A stretch of 64,000 nt of DNA from Sphingobacterium sp. BN32. GTDB lineage: Bacteria > Bacteroidota > Bacteroidia > Sphingobacteriales > Sphingobacteriaceae. The stretch covers positions 3,844,001-3,908,000 of the forward strand of contig NZ_CP129963.1 of the NCBI RefSeq assembly GCF_030503615.1, read 5' to 3'. This document shows, piece after piece, positions 44,489 through 51,881 of this stretch (its first letter is position 1; each line of letters begins with the position of its first letter). The position numbers and the translations under genes were made by a program. The notes below the pieces were generated by a model, which was not told the origin of the DNA, made no database searches, and saw only the letters and a program-made list of their open reading frames with translations.

Positions 44489-44881
44489 TTAGTACGGATA
44501 GAAAACGAAGTTTGCCCCCTCAGGAACGATCACAAATAAACACATGTATTCATTTGCCGGTTTAAAACTCTTCTCAAAATAGCCCCGCTTTTCCTCTTCA
44601 ATCAAACCCTTTTCAATAAACTCTTCCAAGGAGCTAGCGTGGATGGTCCAAGCGGTATTCAATTCCTGACGATCTAGAATTACCTCGCCCAAATCCACTT
44701 CATGCTGATGAGCCACAAAGATCGGGAACAACGTATATCCCTCTGCCATCAGCTCTACAGAAACCTCTTGAATCGCTTCCTTATAGAAATCTAAATCTGC
44801 TTTCAAACTAACTAGCGGGCTCTTTCCTTTCGGAGCTTCCCCCTCGCCTTCCGGCTTATTTAGTAAATCTTGTAAATCCAT
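44489..44881 (-). CDS. Uncharacterised 130-residue protein translationally coupled to rlmD
   Basis: 130 residues without signal peptide: a flexible Gly/Glu/Lys-rich start (NKPEGEGEAPKGKSPL), then LKADLDFYKEAIQEVSVELMAEGYTLFPIFVAHQHEVDLGEVILDR, TAWTIHASSLEEFIEKGLIEE and a C-terminal NEYMCLFVIVPEGANFVFYPY. The ATG overlaps the rlmD stop by one base (TAATG), a sign of translational coupling. It looks like a compact alpha/beta cytosolic protein. I recognise no family with a known role. Confidence 0.75.
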   Translation of the reverse strand: MDLQDLLNKPEGEGEAPKGKSPLVSLKADLDFYKEAIQEVSVELMAEGYTLFPIFVAHQHEVDLGEVILDRQELNTAWTIHASSLEEFIEKGLIEEEKRGYFEKSFKPANEYMCLFVIVPEGANFVFYPY

Positions 44882-46290
44882 TATTTCTTCAGTTTTAATA
44901 AGACAACGTTCTCCACATGTTGTGTATGCGGGAACATATCTACAGGCTTTATTCTTGCCACTTCATATTTGCTTTGCAGCATTTCCAGATCGCGTGCCTG
45001 CGTAGCCGCATTACAACTTACATACACTACTTTCTCACTCTCCATCTCCAGGATGCGCTCTACCACATCGGCATGCATCCCAGCACGTGGAGGATCCGTA
45101 ATCACCACATCCGGTTTACCATGCTCCTTTATGAAATCGCTTGTTAAAACGTCTTTCATATCGCCGGCATAGAACTTCGTATTGGCTATACCATTGATCG
45201 CCGAGTTCACTTTCGCATCCTCAATTGCCGTAGGCACATATTCAACACCTACTACTTCACGAGCAGTCTTTGCTACAAAGTTTGCGATGGTACCAGCGCC
45301 TGTATATAAATCGTAAACCAGCTCATCGCCTTTTAAGTCCGCAAACTCGCGCGTAATCTTATAAAGTTCATAAGCTTGACGCGAATTGGTCTGATAGAAT
45401 GACTTCGGTCCTACTTTAAATTTCAAACCCTCCATTTCCTCATAGATAAAATCACGACCGGCATAGATATGAATATCCTGATCGAAGATCGTATCGTTGC
45501 GCTTCTGGTTGATAATATATAATAAGGAAGTAATCGTCGGGAATTTCTCTTGAATGAAAGACATCAACAAATCAACCTGTCCTTCTTCCGGATAAGCAAA
45601 TACGACGATAACCATCAATTCTCCCGTTGAAGAAGTACGGATAATCAGGTTTCTTAATGCACCTTCATGTTGCTTCAGGTCGTAAAAAGAGATTTCATTG
45701 GCCTTAGCAAATTCAAAGATGCTATTGCGCAGATCGTTTGACGGATCCTGTTGTAGATAGCAATGGTCTACGGTTAAGATCTTATCAAATCTTCCCGGAA
45801 CGTGGAACCCTAGAGCATCCATCGAATCGCCCGGCTGCACATCATCCAAATCCGTTAACCAACGTTTATTCGAAAAAGTATATTCTAATTTATTACGGTA
45901 GTAGCTCGTTTGCTCCGACGCCAAGATCGGCTCCATATCCGAAACATCAACCTTCCCGATACGCGAAAGTGCATTTCCAACATATTGCTCCTTAAACTTC
46001 AGTTGCGCCTCATAGGTCATATGCTGCCACTTACAGCCACCACAAACCCCAAAATGAGAGCAAAACGGCTCAACACGATATTCCGAAGCCTGCTTGATCG
46101 CTGTCACACGACCCTCAACAAAGCTTTTCTTCTTGCGCATCAACTCCACATCAACCACATCACCAGGCACAGCACGTTCGATAAAATAAACTAAATTATC
46201 CTGCTTAGCTACACCTTTCCCCTCTTCTGCAATGTCAATGATCGACAGATCGGAAATAAACTTTTTGTCTTGAGCAATTCTTCTTCCCAT
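44881..46290 (-). CDS. rlmD: 23S rRNA (uracil-5-)-methyltransferase RlmD-type
   Basis: 469 residues. N-terminal TRAM domain (~residues 12-68), a [4Fe-4S] cluster with Cys77, Cys83, Cys86 and Cys177 (FCSHFGVCGGCKW, DHCYLQ), then a SAM-dependent domain with QTNSRQAYELY, DLYTGAGTIANF, DPPRAGMH and the catalytic Cys426 in VYVSCNAATQ. It methylates C5 of a uridine in 23S rRNA; the exact position (U1939 or U747-like) cannot be fixed by reading. A TATTTTTG box at 46299-46306 is only 9 bp from the ATG. Confidence 0.93.
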   Translation of the reverse strand: MGRRIAQDKKFISDLSIIDIAEEGKGVAKQDNLVYFIERAVPGDVVDVELMRKKKSFVEGRVTAIKQASEYRVEPFCSHFGVCGGCKWQHMTYEAQLKFKEQYVGNALSRIGKVDVSDMEPILASEQTSYYRNKLEYTFSNKRWLTDLDDVQPGDSMDALGFHVPGRFDKILTVDHCYLQQDPSNDLRNSIFEFAKANEISFYDLKQHEGALRNLIIRTSSTGELMVIVVFAYPEEGQVDLLMSFIQEKFPTITSLLYIINQKRNDTIFDQDIHIYAGRDFIYEEMEGLKFKVGPKSFYQTNSRQAYELYKITREFADLKGDELVYDLYTGAGTIANFVAKTAREVVGVEYVPTAIEDAKVNSAINGIANTKFYAGDMKDVLTSDFIKEHGKPDVVITDPPRAGMHADVVERILEMESEKVVYVSCNAATQARDLEMLQSKYEVARIKPVDMFPHTQHVENVVLLKLKK

Positions 46291-46298
46291 AGTGGGTG

Positions 46299-46306
46299 CA
46301 AAAATA
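46299..46306 (-). promoter_or_regulatory. Putative -7 box for rlmD
   Basis: Minus-strand TATTTTTG, exact TAnnTTTG match, 9 bp from the ATG at 46290; it implies a very short leader. Confidence 0.6.
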
Positions 46307-46310
46307 CGAT

Positions 46311-46612
46311 TTAGATTAGATATTAGATGTCAGATTTTAGACATTAGAGTATGGCGGCTACTTTTTTATAGTATAGGATAGATGGAAAGGATGTTTTTGA
46401 AGAGGCAAAAAGGGGGTTTGTCTTTGAAGAAGGAAAGGTAGGGGCTTGTCTTTGAACTTGGAATAAGCGTTTCTACCCGATCCTGACAATCCTAAAATCC
46501 TTCCTTTCTTGGTTCAAGACAAATTCTCCTTCCTGATTAAACAAAGGTTCAAAACAACCTTTCCTTTCAAACCAAGTGTCTAAAATCTAATGTCTTATAT
46601 CTTATATCTAAC
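46311..46612. repeat. ~300-bp imperfect palindrome between rlmD and a TetR gene
   Basis: The outer 30 bp at each end are near-perfect inverted copies (TTAGATTAGATATTAGATG at 46311-46329 versus the inverse of 46579-46612; both share AGATTTTAGAC). Further in, GGAAAGGATGTTTTTGAA matches inverted TTCAAAACAACCTTTCC. Around the centre (~46461), TTTGTCTTTGAA blocks on the left match TTCAAGACAAA on the right. It fills the gap exactly, ending next to the TetR stop. It encodes no protein. Likely a MITE-like or large hairpin element. Confidence 0.75.
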
Positions 46613-47185
46613 CTACAAAAGCGTTGCCTCCACCAAATAAGGAAGCATATCTTTTTGGAAGGAAATAAAGTTTTTGCGGACATCTGCAACGGAAACTGCC
46701 GTAAAGGCGAAGGAGAATACGATATTCTTGCTGCATTTAATTAGGAAGGTGAGGCGTTCTTCGGGGATGGTGGCGCTGATGGTTTCATTCTGCATAAAGG
46801 AACGCAGCAGCAGAAACTCCAAATCGTCCGAGAGTATCTTGAGGTACTCCTGCGCATTGGCAGACTCCCGGAGGAATTCCCAGCCGACAAACTCATTACA
46901 AACCGTATAGGTAACACGGCTGACTTTGAGGATGGTATTCGCCAGAAAGGTTGCCAAATCCTTTTCGTTGACATGCTTGTTCAGGATGTCCGACACATTC
47001 TCCTCGATGTAATCCATCAGGACGGCGTGCAGAATAAGTTCCTTGCTAGCAAAATGTTTGTAAAAGGTCGCTTTGGCGATTGAAGCGTTTTTGGCGAGTT
47101 CGTTGACACTAGTTTTGTTATAGCCATACTTTCTAAAAAGTTCGCGAGCAGACTTCTTAATTGCTATGACTATTTTATCTTCCAT
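46613..47185 (-). CDS. TetR/AcrR-family transcriptional regulator
   Basis: 190 residues from the ATG at 47185 (a TTG precedes it in frame). N-terminal helix-turn-helix ARELFRKYGYNKTSVNELAKNASIAKATFYKHFASKELIL (~residues 10-50), then a helical ligand/dimer domain without recognisable subgroup motifs. It probably represses a nearby transport or stress gene, but no divergent target is adjacent: pheS lies 71 bp upstream on the same strand. The signal molecule is unknown. Confidence 0.88.
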   Translation of the reverse strand: MEDKIVIAIKKSARELFRKYGYNKTSVNELAKNASIAKATFYKHFASKELILHAVLMDYIEENVSDILNKHVNEKDLATFLANTILKVSRVTYTVCNEFVGWEFLRESANAQEYLKILSDDLEFLLLRSFMQNETISATIPEERLTFLIKCSKNIVFSFAFTAVSVADVRKNFISFQKDMLPYLVEATLL

Positions 47186-47255
47186 CAACTAGTTTAACGT
47201 TTATAAAGTTCTGCCGCCCAGGGTATGGGCAGCAGAAGGTTTGATTTTCTTTTTA

Positions 47256-48296
47256 TTAAATGATCTCTGTTTCAAATTGAGACAAGAAACGAACATCATT
47301 TTCCGAGAATAGCCTTAAGTCGCGAATCTCATATTTCAAGTTGGTGATACGTTCGATACCCATACCGAATGCATAACCCGAATATTTCTTGCTGTCGATA
47401 CCACAGTTCTCCAATACATTTGGATCCACCATACCACAGCCTAAGATTTCTACCCAACCCGATTGCTTACACATCTGGCAGCCGGCACCTTTACAGATCG
47501 TACAAGAGATATCCATCTCTGCCGAAGGCTCGGTAAAAGGGAAATAAGAAGGACGGAAACGCACTTTCGTATCATCGCCATACAACTCTTTCACAAAGTG
47601 ATATAAGGTCTGCTTTAAATCTGCAAATGAAACTTCCTCGTCTACATACAAACCTTCCACCTGATGGAAGAAACAGTGTGCACGAGCAGAAATAGCTTCA
47701 TTACGATAAACACGCCCAGGCATAATCGCGCGGAATGGAGGTTGTCCATTTTCCATCAATCGAACCTGTACCGAAGAAGTATGCGTACGCAATACCACAT
47801 CATTACCATCTTGTTTCTTCACAAAGAAAGTATCCTGCATATCACGCGCCGGGTGCTCCGGAGCAAAATTTAATGCCGAGAAGTTATGCCAATCATCTTC
47901 AATATCATTACCTTCGGCAACAACGAAACCTAATTTCTTAAAGATCTCCACGATTTCTTTGCGCACTAAGGATAATGGATGTCTTGAACCAAGTTGGAAA
48001 CCCTCGCCCGGTAAGGTAAGATCGCCTTCCTTTTTACTCTGACCGCTATCCGCTGCATTCTCAAATTGCTCTGAAGCTTCCTTAAATTTGTTTTCAGCTA
48101 ATTGTTTGAATTCATTCAATACTTTACCCAAAACGCGCTTCTCTTCTGATGAAACGGTTTTGAACTCTTCGAATAAACTCTTTACGATGCCTTTCGACAC
48201 TAAAAACTTAAGACGGAATGCCTCCACATCTTGCGCCGAATTTGGAGCAAATGCTTCAATCTCTTGGGTATACTGCGTTATTTTATCTTGCAACAT
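47256..48296 (-). CDS. pheS: Phenylalanine-tRNA ligase alpha subunit
   Basis: 346 residues from the ATG at 48296. A longer frame starts at 48314, but a perfect -7 box (48301-48308) lies between them, so the shorter start is right. N-terminal coiled coil (~1-90), then class-II synthetase motifs: HTSSVQVRLM, GRVYRNEAISARAHCFFHQVEG, FRPSYFPFTEPSAEMDI, VDPNVL and GFGMG-like YAFGMGIERI. A four-Cys knuckle CTICKGAGCQMC replaces the loop found in E. coli. Charges tRNA-Phe with PheT, whose gene is not in the window. Confidence 0.96.
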   Translation of the reverse strand: MLQDKITQYTQEIEAFAPNSAQDVEAFRLKFLVSKGIVKSLFEEFKTVSSEEKRVLGKVLNEFKQLAENKFKEASEQFENAADSGQSKKEGDLTLPGEGFQLGSRHPLSLVRKEIVEIFKKLGFVVAEGNDIEDDWHNFSALNFAPEHPARDMQDTFFVKKQDGNDVVLRTHTSSVQVRLMENGQPPFRAIMPGRVYRNEAISARAHCFFHQVEGLYVDEEVSFADLKQTLYHFVKELYGDDTKVRFRPSYFPFTEPSAEMDISCTICKGAGCQMCKQSGWVEILGCGMVDPNVLENCGIDSKKYSGYAFGMGIERITNLKYEIRDLRLFSENDVRFLSQFETEII

Positions 48297-48300
48297 GCGC

Positions 48301-48308
48301 CAAAGATA
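48301..48308 (-). promoter_or_regulatory. Putative -7 box for pheS
   Basis: Minus-strand TATCTTTG, exact TAnnTTTG match, 5 bp from the ATG at 48296. A transcription start at the usual distance would fall at or next to the A of the ATG. Confidence 0.65.
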
Positions 48309-48360
48309 CAGCAATTTTTAAAAAGTTTATGATATGCTCAGGTAATTAATTAGGCAAATG

Positions 48361-48810
48361 TTAAAATGGCAAGCCATCATTATCATCATTATTCTCCGTA
48401 AAATCAACAGATTGTTCTTTTTCAGCTTCAGTGGTAGATGTAGCGGTAGACGATCCTTGTGGATTTTGCGGTTCGAAGTCTGATCGACGTCCTAATAGGT
48501 TAAAGCTCTCGGCAACAATTTCGGTCGTATACCGACGGATACCTTCTTTATCTTCATAGGAACGGGTTCTTAATTTCCCCTCGATATAAACCAATTTACC
48601 CTTGCTTAGGTACTTTACCGCAACGTCTGCAAGGCCACGCCATAGAACGATATTATGCCACTCCGTTTGCTCAATACGCTTCCCGTCTTTACTAAAGGTC
48701 TCGGAAGTTGCCAAGGGAAAACTCGCCACGCTTACATTACCTTCTAAATAACGGATCTCAGGGTCTTTACCTAGATGCCCTACTAAAATTACTTTGTTTA
48801 CACCAGACAT
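48361..48810 (-). CDS. ssb: Single-stranded DNA-binding protein
   Basis: 149 residues. The OB fold covers ~1-110 (VNKVILVGHLGKDPEIRYLEGNVSVASFPLATSE, TEWHNIVLWRGLADVAVKYLSKGKLVYIEGKLRTRSYEDKEG). A Ser/Thr-rich linker leads to the acidic interaction tip ENNDDNDGLPF. Binds ssDNA in replication, repair and recombination. It follows mutY by 31 bp on the same strand and may be co-transcribed with it. Confidence 0.96.
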   Translation of the reverse strand: MSGVNKVILVGHLGKDPEIRYLEGNVSVASFPLATSETFSKDGKRIEQTEWHNIVLWRGLADVAVKYLSKGKLVYIEGKLRTRSYEDKEGIRRYTTEIVAESFNLLGRRSDFEPQNPQGSSTATSTTEAEKEQSVDFTENNDDNDGLPF

Positions 48811-48841
48811 ACAATAATCAATAATTTAGGATTAGTTAGCA

Positions 48842-49885
48842 CTAAAAATATCGCTCAACGAAGGAGCTAATCAGTTTATGTTTAGCTAATTTATCTAAAT
48901 TTTCCAACAAATAATAATTCCAATTGCTTTTTTTCGCTATATCTGTATCGATATTTCCCAACTTATAAAAGCGGGCATAAATATTCTGATGACTAAGGAC
49001 ATGCTTCTGTACCCCCTCTATGGGGATGAGCTGTGCATCACCAAAAATATCACGAAAAGCAGTGGATGCTTGCAATTCGTCAAGCGAGAGCATCGCACTC
49101 GTTTCTAACATCGGAAACTCGAAAAGGTTTGTCCAAACATCGCCCTCCGGACGCTGCGACATGAGGATGGCTCCATCACGCTCCGCTAAGAAATAATGGA
49201 AATAACGATCGCGACTTTTTTTTCCTTTCAGTTTCTTAGGAAGTTCCCCTTGTAATCCTTGAGCAAACGCAACACAATCGACCTGCAATGGACAAATACT
49301 GCAGTCTGGGTTCTTAGGCTTGCATTGCATTGCGCCAAAATCCATCATCGCCTGATTATATTCACCGGGATGCTCCCGATCCAGCATCTCATCAGCAAGC
49401 TTGGAAAATAACTTCTTCCCTGCGGTCGAATTGATAGGCTCTTCAATTCCGAAATAACGTGATAAAACCCGGAAAACATTGCCATCTAACACGGCATGTG
49501 GGTGATTTTCAGCGAATGAAGCGATCGCTGCAGCAGTATATTCGCCCACTCCGGGCAGCGACAAAAGCTCGATATAATGGGTCGGAAAAACCCCGGCATA
49601 CAAATCAACAACCTGTTTAGCAGCCTTATGCATATTTCGAGCGCGCGAGTAGTACCCCAAACCCTGCCATAGTCGAAGGATGTTCTCCTCCTCGGCGGCA
49701 GCAAATTTTGTTACATTTGGATATTCCTCTACAAATTTAAAAAAATATGGTGTCCCCTGCTCGACTCTCGTCTGCTGGAGGATGATTTCTGAAAGCCAAA
49801 TAATGTAAGGATTCTTTGTTTCCCGCCATGGTAGTGCTCTTTTATGGTCTTGATACCAATCGAGTATACGTGCTGAAAATGACAT
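48842..49885 (-). CDS. mutY: A/G-specific adenine glycosylase MutY
   Basis: 347 residues. Helix-hairpin-helix glycosylase with Glu33 in SEIILQQTRV and Asp134 in AVLDGNVFRV as catalytic residues, PGVGEYTAAAI as the HhH, and a [4Fe-4S] cluster on Cys187, Cys194, Cys197 and Cys203. The C-terminal ~130 residues form the NUDIX-like domain that recognises 8-oxoG. Removes A mispaired with 8-oxoG. A CATCTTTG -7-like box (49890-49897) lies only 5 bp from the ATG. Confidence 0.96.
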   Translation of the reverse strand: MSFSARILDWYQDHKRALPWRETKNPYIIWLSEIILQQTRVEQGTPYFFKFVEEYPNVTKFAAAEEENILRLWQGLGYYSRARNMHKAAKQVVDLYAGVFPTHYIELLSLPGVGEYTAAAIASFAENHPHAVLDGNVFRVLSRYFGIEEPINSTAGKKLFSKLADEMLDREHPGEYNQAMMDFGAMQCKPKNPDCSICPLQVDCVAFAQGLQGELPKKLKGKKSRDRYFHYFLAERDGAILMSQRPEGDVWTNLFEFPMLETSAMLSLDELQASTAFRDIFGDAQLIPIEGVQKHVLSHQNIYARFYKLGNIDTDIAKKSNWNYYLLENLDKLAKHKLISSFVERYF

Positions 49886-50013
49886 AATGCAAAGATGAAA
49901 ATTATTCTAAGAAACGTTAAGTCTAAAGTTATTAAATGTTAAAAAATCCTTAAATATTTAGGAGTTGCTATAAATTAGCAATTCGACTAGCAGTATTTAG
50001 AGAAGTAAAAAGT

Positions 50014-50871
50014 ATGATTAAACAAAAGACTTCCGTTGTTATTCTAGATGCCAACGGAGATTCTGATCGCAAGATCCAGGTTCCTACTTTTATAGTAAAA
50101 AACTGGAAAAGAGTTCTTGGCTTGGGCGTTCTATTGATTTGCCTCGCCTGCGGAACTATCGTTTACCTCGCTACGAAAAACACAAGCGAGCGTTACGAAA
50201 AAGAGTTAACTCAAAAAGTGAAAGCCCTTGAGGCTGCAAAACAATCGCTAGCAACGGAGGAAGCCTCAAATCAAATGAGTATGGAGCAAGTCCAGAAATC
50301 ATTTGACGCTATCGATAGTACTCTTAACCAAATTAATGCCAAAATGCGTAAAAGGGGATTAAAAGATATTGCCCCTAAGATAAAAAACGTCGGAGGACCT
50401 GTAGAGGAGGAAATAAACTTGGAAGAATTAACCAAGTTTTACAAGAAAGAGTTAAAGAATTTAGACAAGAAATTAGAGGGTATTCCCCTAGGAATTCCTC
50501 ACCACGGCAAGATTACATCGCGCTTTGGATACCGTCGCAACCCTTTTACCAATAAAGGTAGAGAGATGCACTCGGGCATCGACATCAAAGGAAGATCGGG
50601 CGAACCGATTAAAGCGACCGCTGCAGGCAAGGTAGTGCATGCAGGCTACAAAGGCCAGTACGGACGTGTAGTGATTATAGAACACAGCAACGGATGGGAA
50701 ACAAGATATGCACACCTTTCCAGAACAAATGTTCGCGTAGGACAACGTGTTGAAGCCGGACAAACAATCGGTGGTTTAGGCAATACCGGCCGCTCAACAG
50801 GTCCGCATCTGCATTATGAATTGCTAAGCCACGGCACAAAACTGAACCCCGAGAAAACATTAAGATTTTAA
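50014..50871 (+). CDS. M23-family peptidoglycan endopeptidase-like protein
   Basis: 285 residues. A short cytosolic segment is followed by one membrane helix (~residues 34-53, VLGLGVLLICLACGTIVYLA), a coiled coil (~55-120) and an M23/LytM domain (~165-285) with HSGIDI (zinc His and Asp), YAHL and the HLHYEL His-x-His. All key zinc and catalytic residues appear present, so it can cleave peptidoglycan cross-links or serve as a regulator of them in cell-wall growth. Divergent from mutY. A bidirectional terminator follows. Confidence 0.93.
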   Translation: MIKQKTSVVILDANGDSDRKIQVPTFIVKNWKRVLGLGVLLICLACGTIVYLATKNTSERYEKELTQKVKALEAAKQSLATEEASNQMSMEQVQKSFDAIDSTLNQINAKMRKRGLKDIAPKIKNVGGPVEEEINLEELTKFYKKELKNLDKKLEGIPLGIPHHGKITSRFGYRRNPFTNKGREMHSGIDIKGRSGEPIKATAAGKVVHAGYKGQYGRVVIIEHSNGWETRYAHLSRTNVRVGQRVEAGQTIGGLGNTGRSTGPHLHYELLSHGTKLNPEKTLRF

Positions 50872-50915
50872 GTTAGTCGAAGAATACTAACCACCTATCA
50901 TAATTTATCAAAAGT

Positions 50916-50948
50916 AAAAAGCATTGGACAGTAAGTTCAATGCTTTTT
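50916..50948. terminator. Bidirectional intrinsic terminator
   Basis: AAAAAGCATTGGA pairs with TTCAATGCTTTTT (one G-U) around a 7-base loop, with T-runs on both strands. Lies between convergent M23 and DUF4249 genes. Confidence 0.88.
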
Positions 50949-50987
50949 TTGTGAATTTACAAGGTCTTTACTCACCTTATCCGCTAT

Positions 50988-51866
50988 CTAGAAATTCGCT
51001 CTCACTGAGGTTTCATTATAGAGCCCAAAAATGCCATCTGCTCCAATAATATTGGAATAGAGCGGGCGTACCGTCTGAAATATGGCCTCTCCGAGGGAGC
51101 CCAGTTGATCTATTTCCTTTTTAAATCTGGCCAAATCAGGCGACAGATAAGCAAGTGTTACATCTACTTCTTTTGCAAGTTCGGTGGATCCGTCAGCTTT
51201 TTTTATCTGTCGATCAAAGCGTTTACTCCCGGTTCTCCCATGCAACGGCTTTCCGTCCGTAAATCTGAATTCTGGAGAAAGAAAGTATGCCGAAAGCCCC
51301 TGTTTTGTAGTCTTAACTCCTTTTTCAGCAATCAAGAACGGGTATAGTGCAGTCGCACCAATCCCTTCCTTGGCTGCTCCTTGCGACCAATTCAATGTAT
51401 ACAAAGATGGCAGATTCGGGTTTAATTCTATATTTACATCCGTCAAGACCGGCTTCTCTGGCAAATAACATTTTTCGGAGGTGATCCTTTCCGCCTTTTC
51501 TTCCATCAGTATCTCTATGGAGTAAGCAATTCCAAGCTTGGGACTGATGTCTTCTGGGTTAATGACAAAATATCCAACAGAATCGGGGACTTCATTGAAT
51601 TTGATGATGCGCTCACCTTCTTCCAATAAGAAAACGGAAAGCTTGGGCAGTGCCGGTACAACACCTGGCTGACCTCGCAATGGCCTACTCCACGATACAA
51701 CAGCCTCTCCTCCCGAAATAGTTCCTACAGACGACAATACGATCAGGCGAGGACTATATGCAGGGAACTCAAACGGAATAGTCGTTTTATGGTCTGTACA
51801 TCCAACGAATGAAACCGCTACGCCTATGACGATCCATATATCTCTACAAAACTTTCGTAGCATCAT
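50988..51866 (-). CDS. DUF4249 lipoprotein partner of the TonB receptor
   Basis: 292 residues. Lipobox VGC gives Cys23 after a hydrophobic segment (IWIVIGVAVSFVGC). Beta-rich mature part with features of DUF4249: YSPRLIVLSSVGTISGGEAVVSWSRP, KLSVFLLEEGERIIKFNEV and a late ADGIFGLYNETSVRANF. DUF4249 genes commonly follow a TonB-dependent receptor; it is probably a surface lipoprotein capping it, analogous to SusD. It is 15 bp downstream of the receptor gene. Ligand unknown. Confidence 0.88.
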   Translation of the reverse strand: MMLRKFCRDIWIVIGVAVSFVGCTDHKTTIPFEFPAYSPRLIVLSSVGTISGGEAVVSWSRPLRGQPGVVPALPKLSVFLLEEGERIIKFNEVPDSVGYFVINPEDISPKLGIAYSIEILMEEKAERITSEKCYLPEKPVLTDVNIELNPNLPSLYTLNWSQGAAKEGIGATALYPFLIAEKGVKTTKQGLSAYFLSPEFRFTDGKPLHGRTGSKRFDRQIKKADGSTELAKEVDVTLAYLSPDLARFKKEIDQLGSLGEAIFQTVRPLYSNIIGADGIFGLYNETSVRANF

Positions 51867-51881
51867 AGTTCAGTTATTGTA

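Noticed and set aside
46311..46612. Insertion sequence with transposase
   Set aside because: The palindrome is too short for a transposase gene and no frame longer than a few dozen codons exists within it; it is called as a repeat instead.
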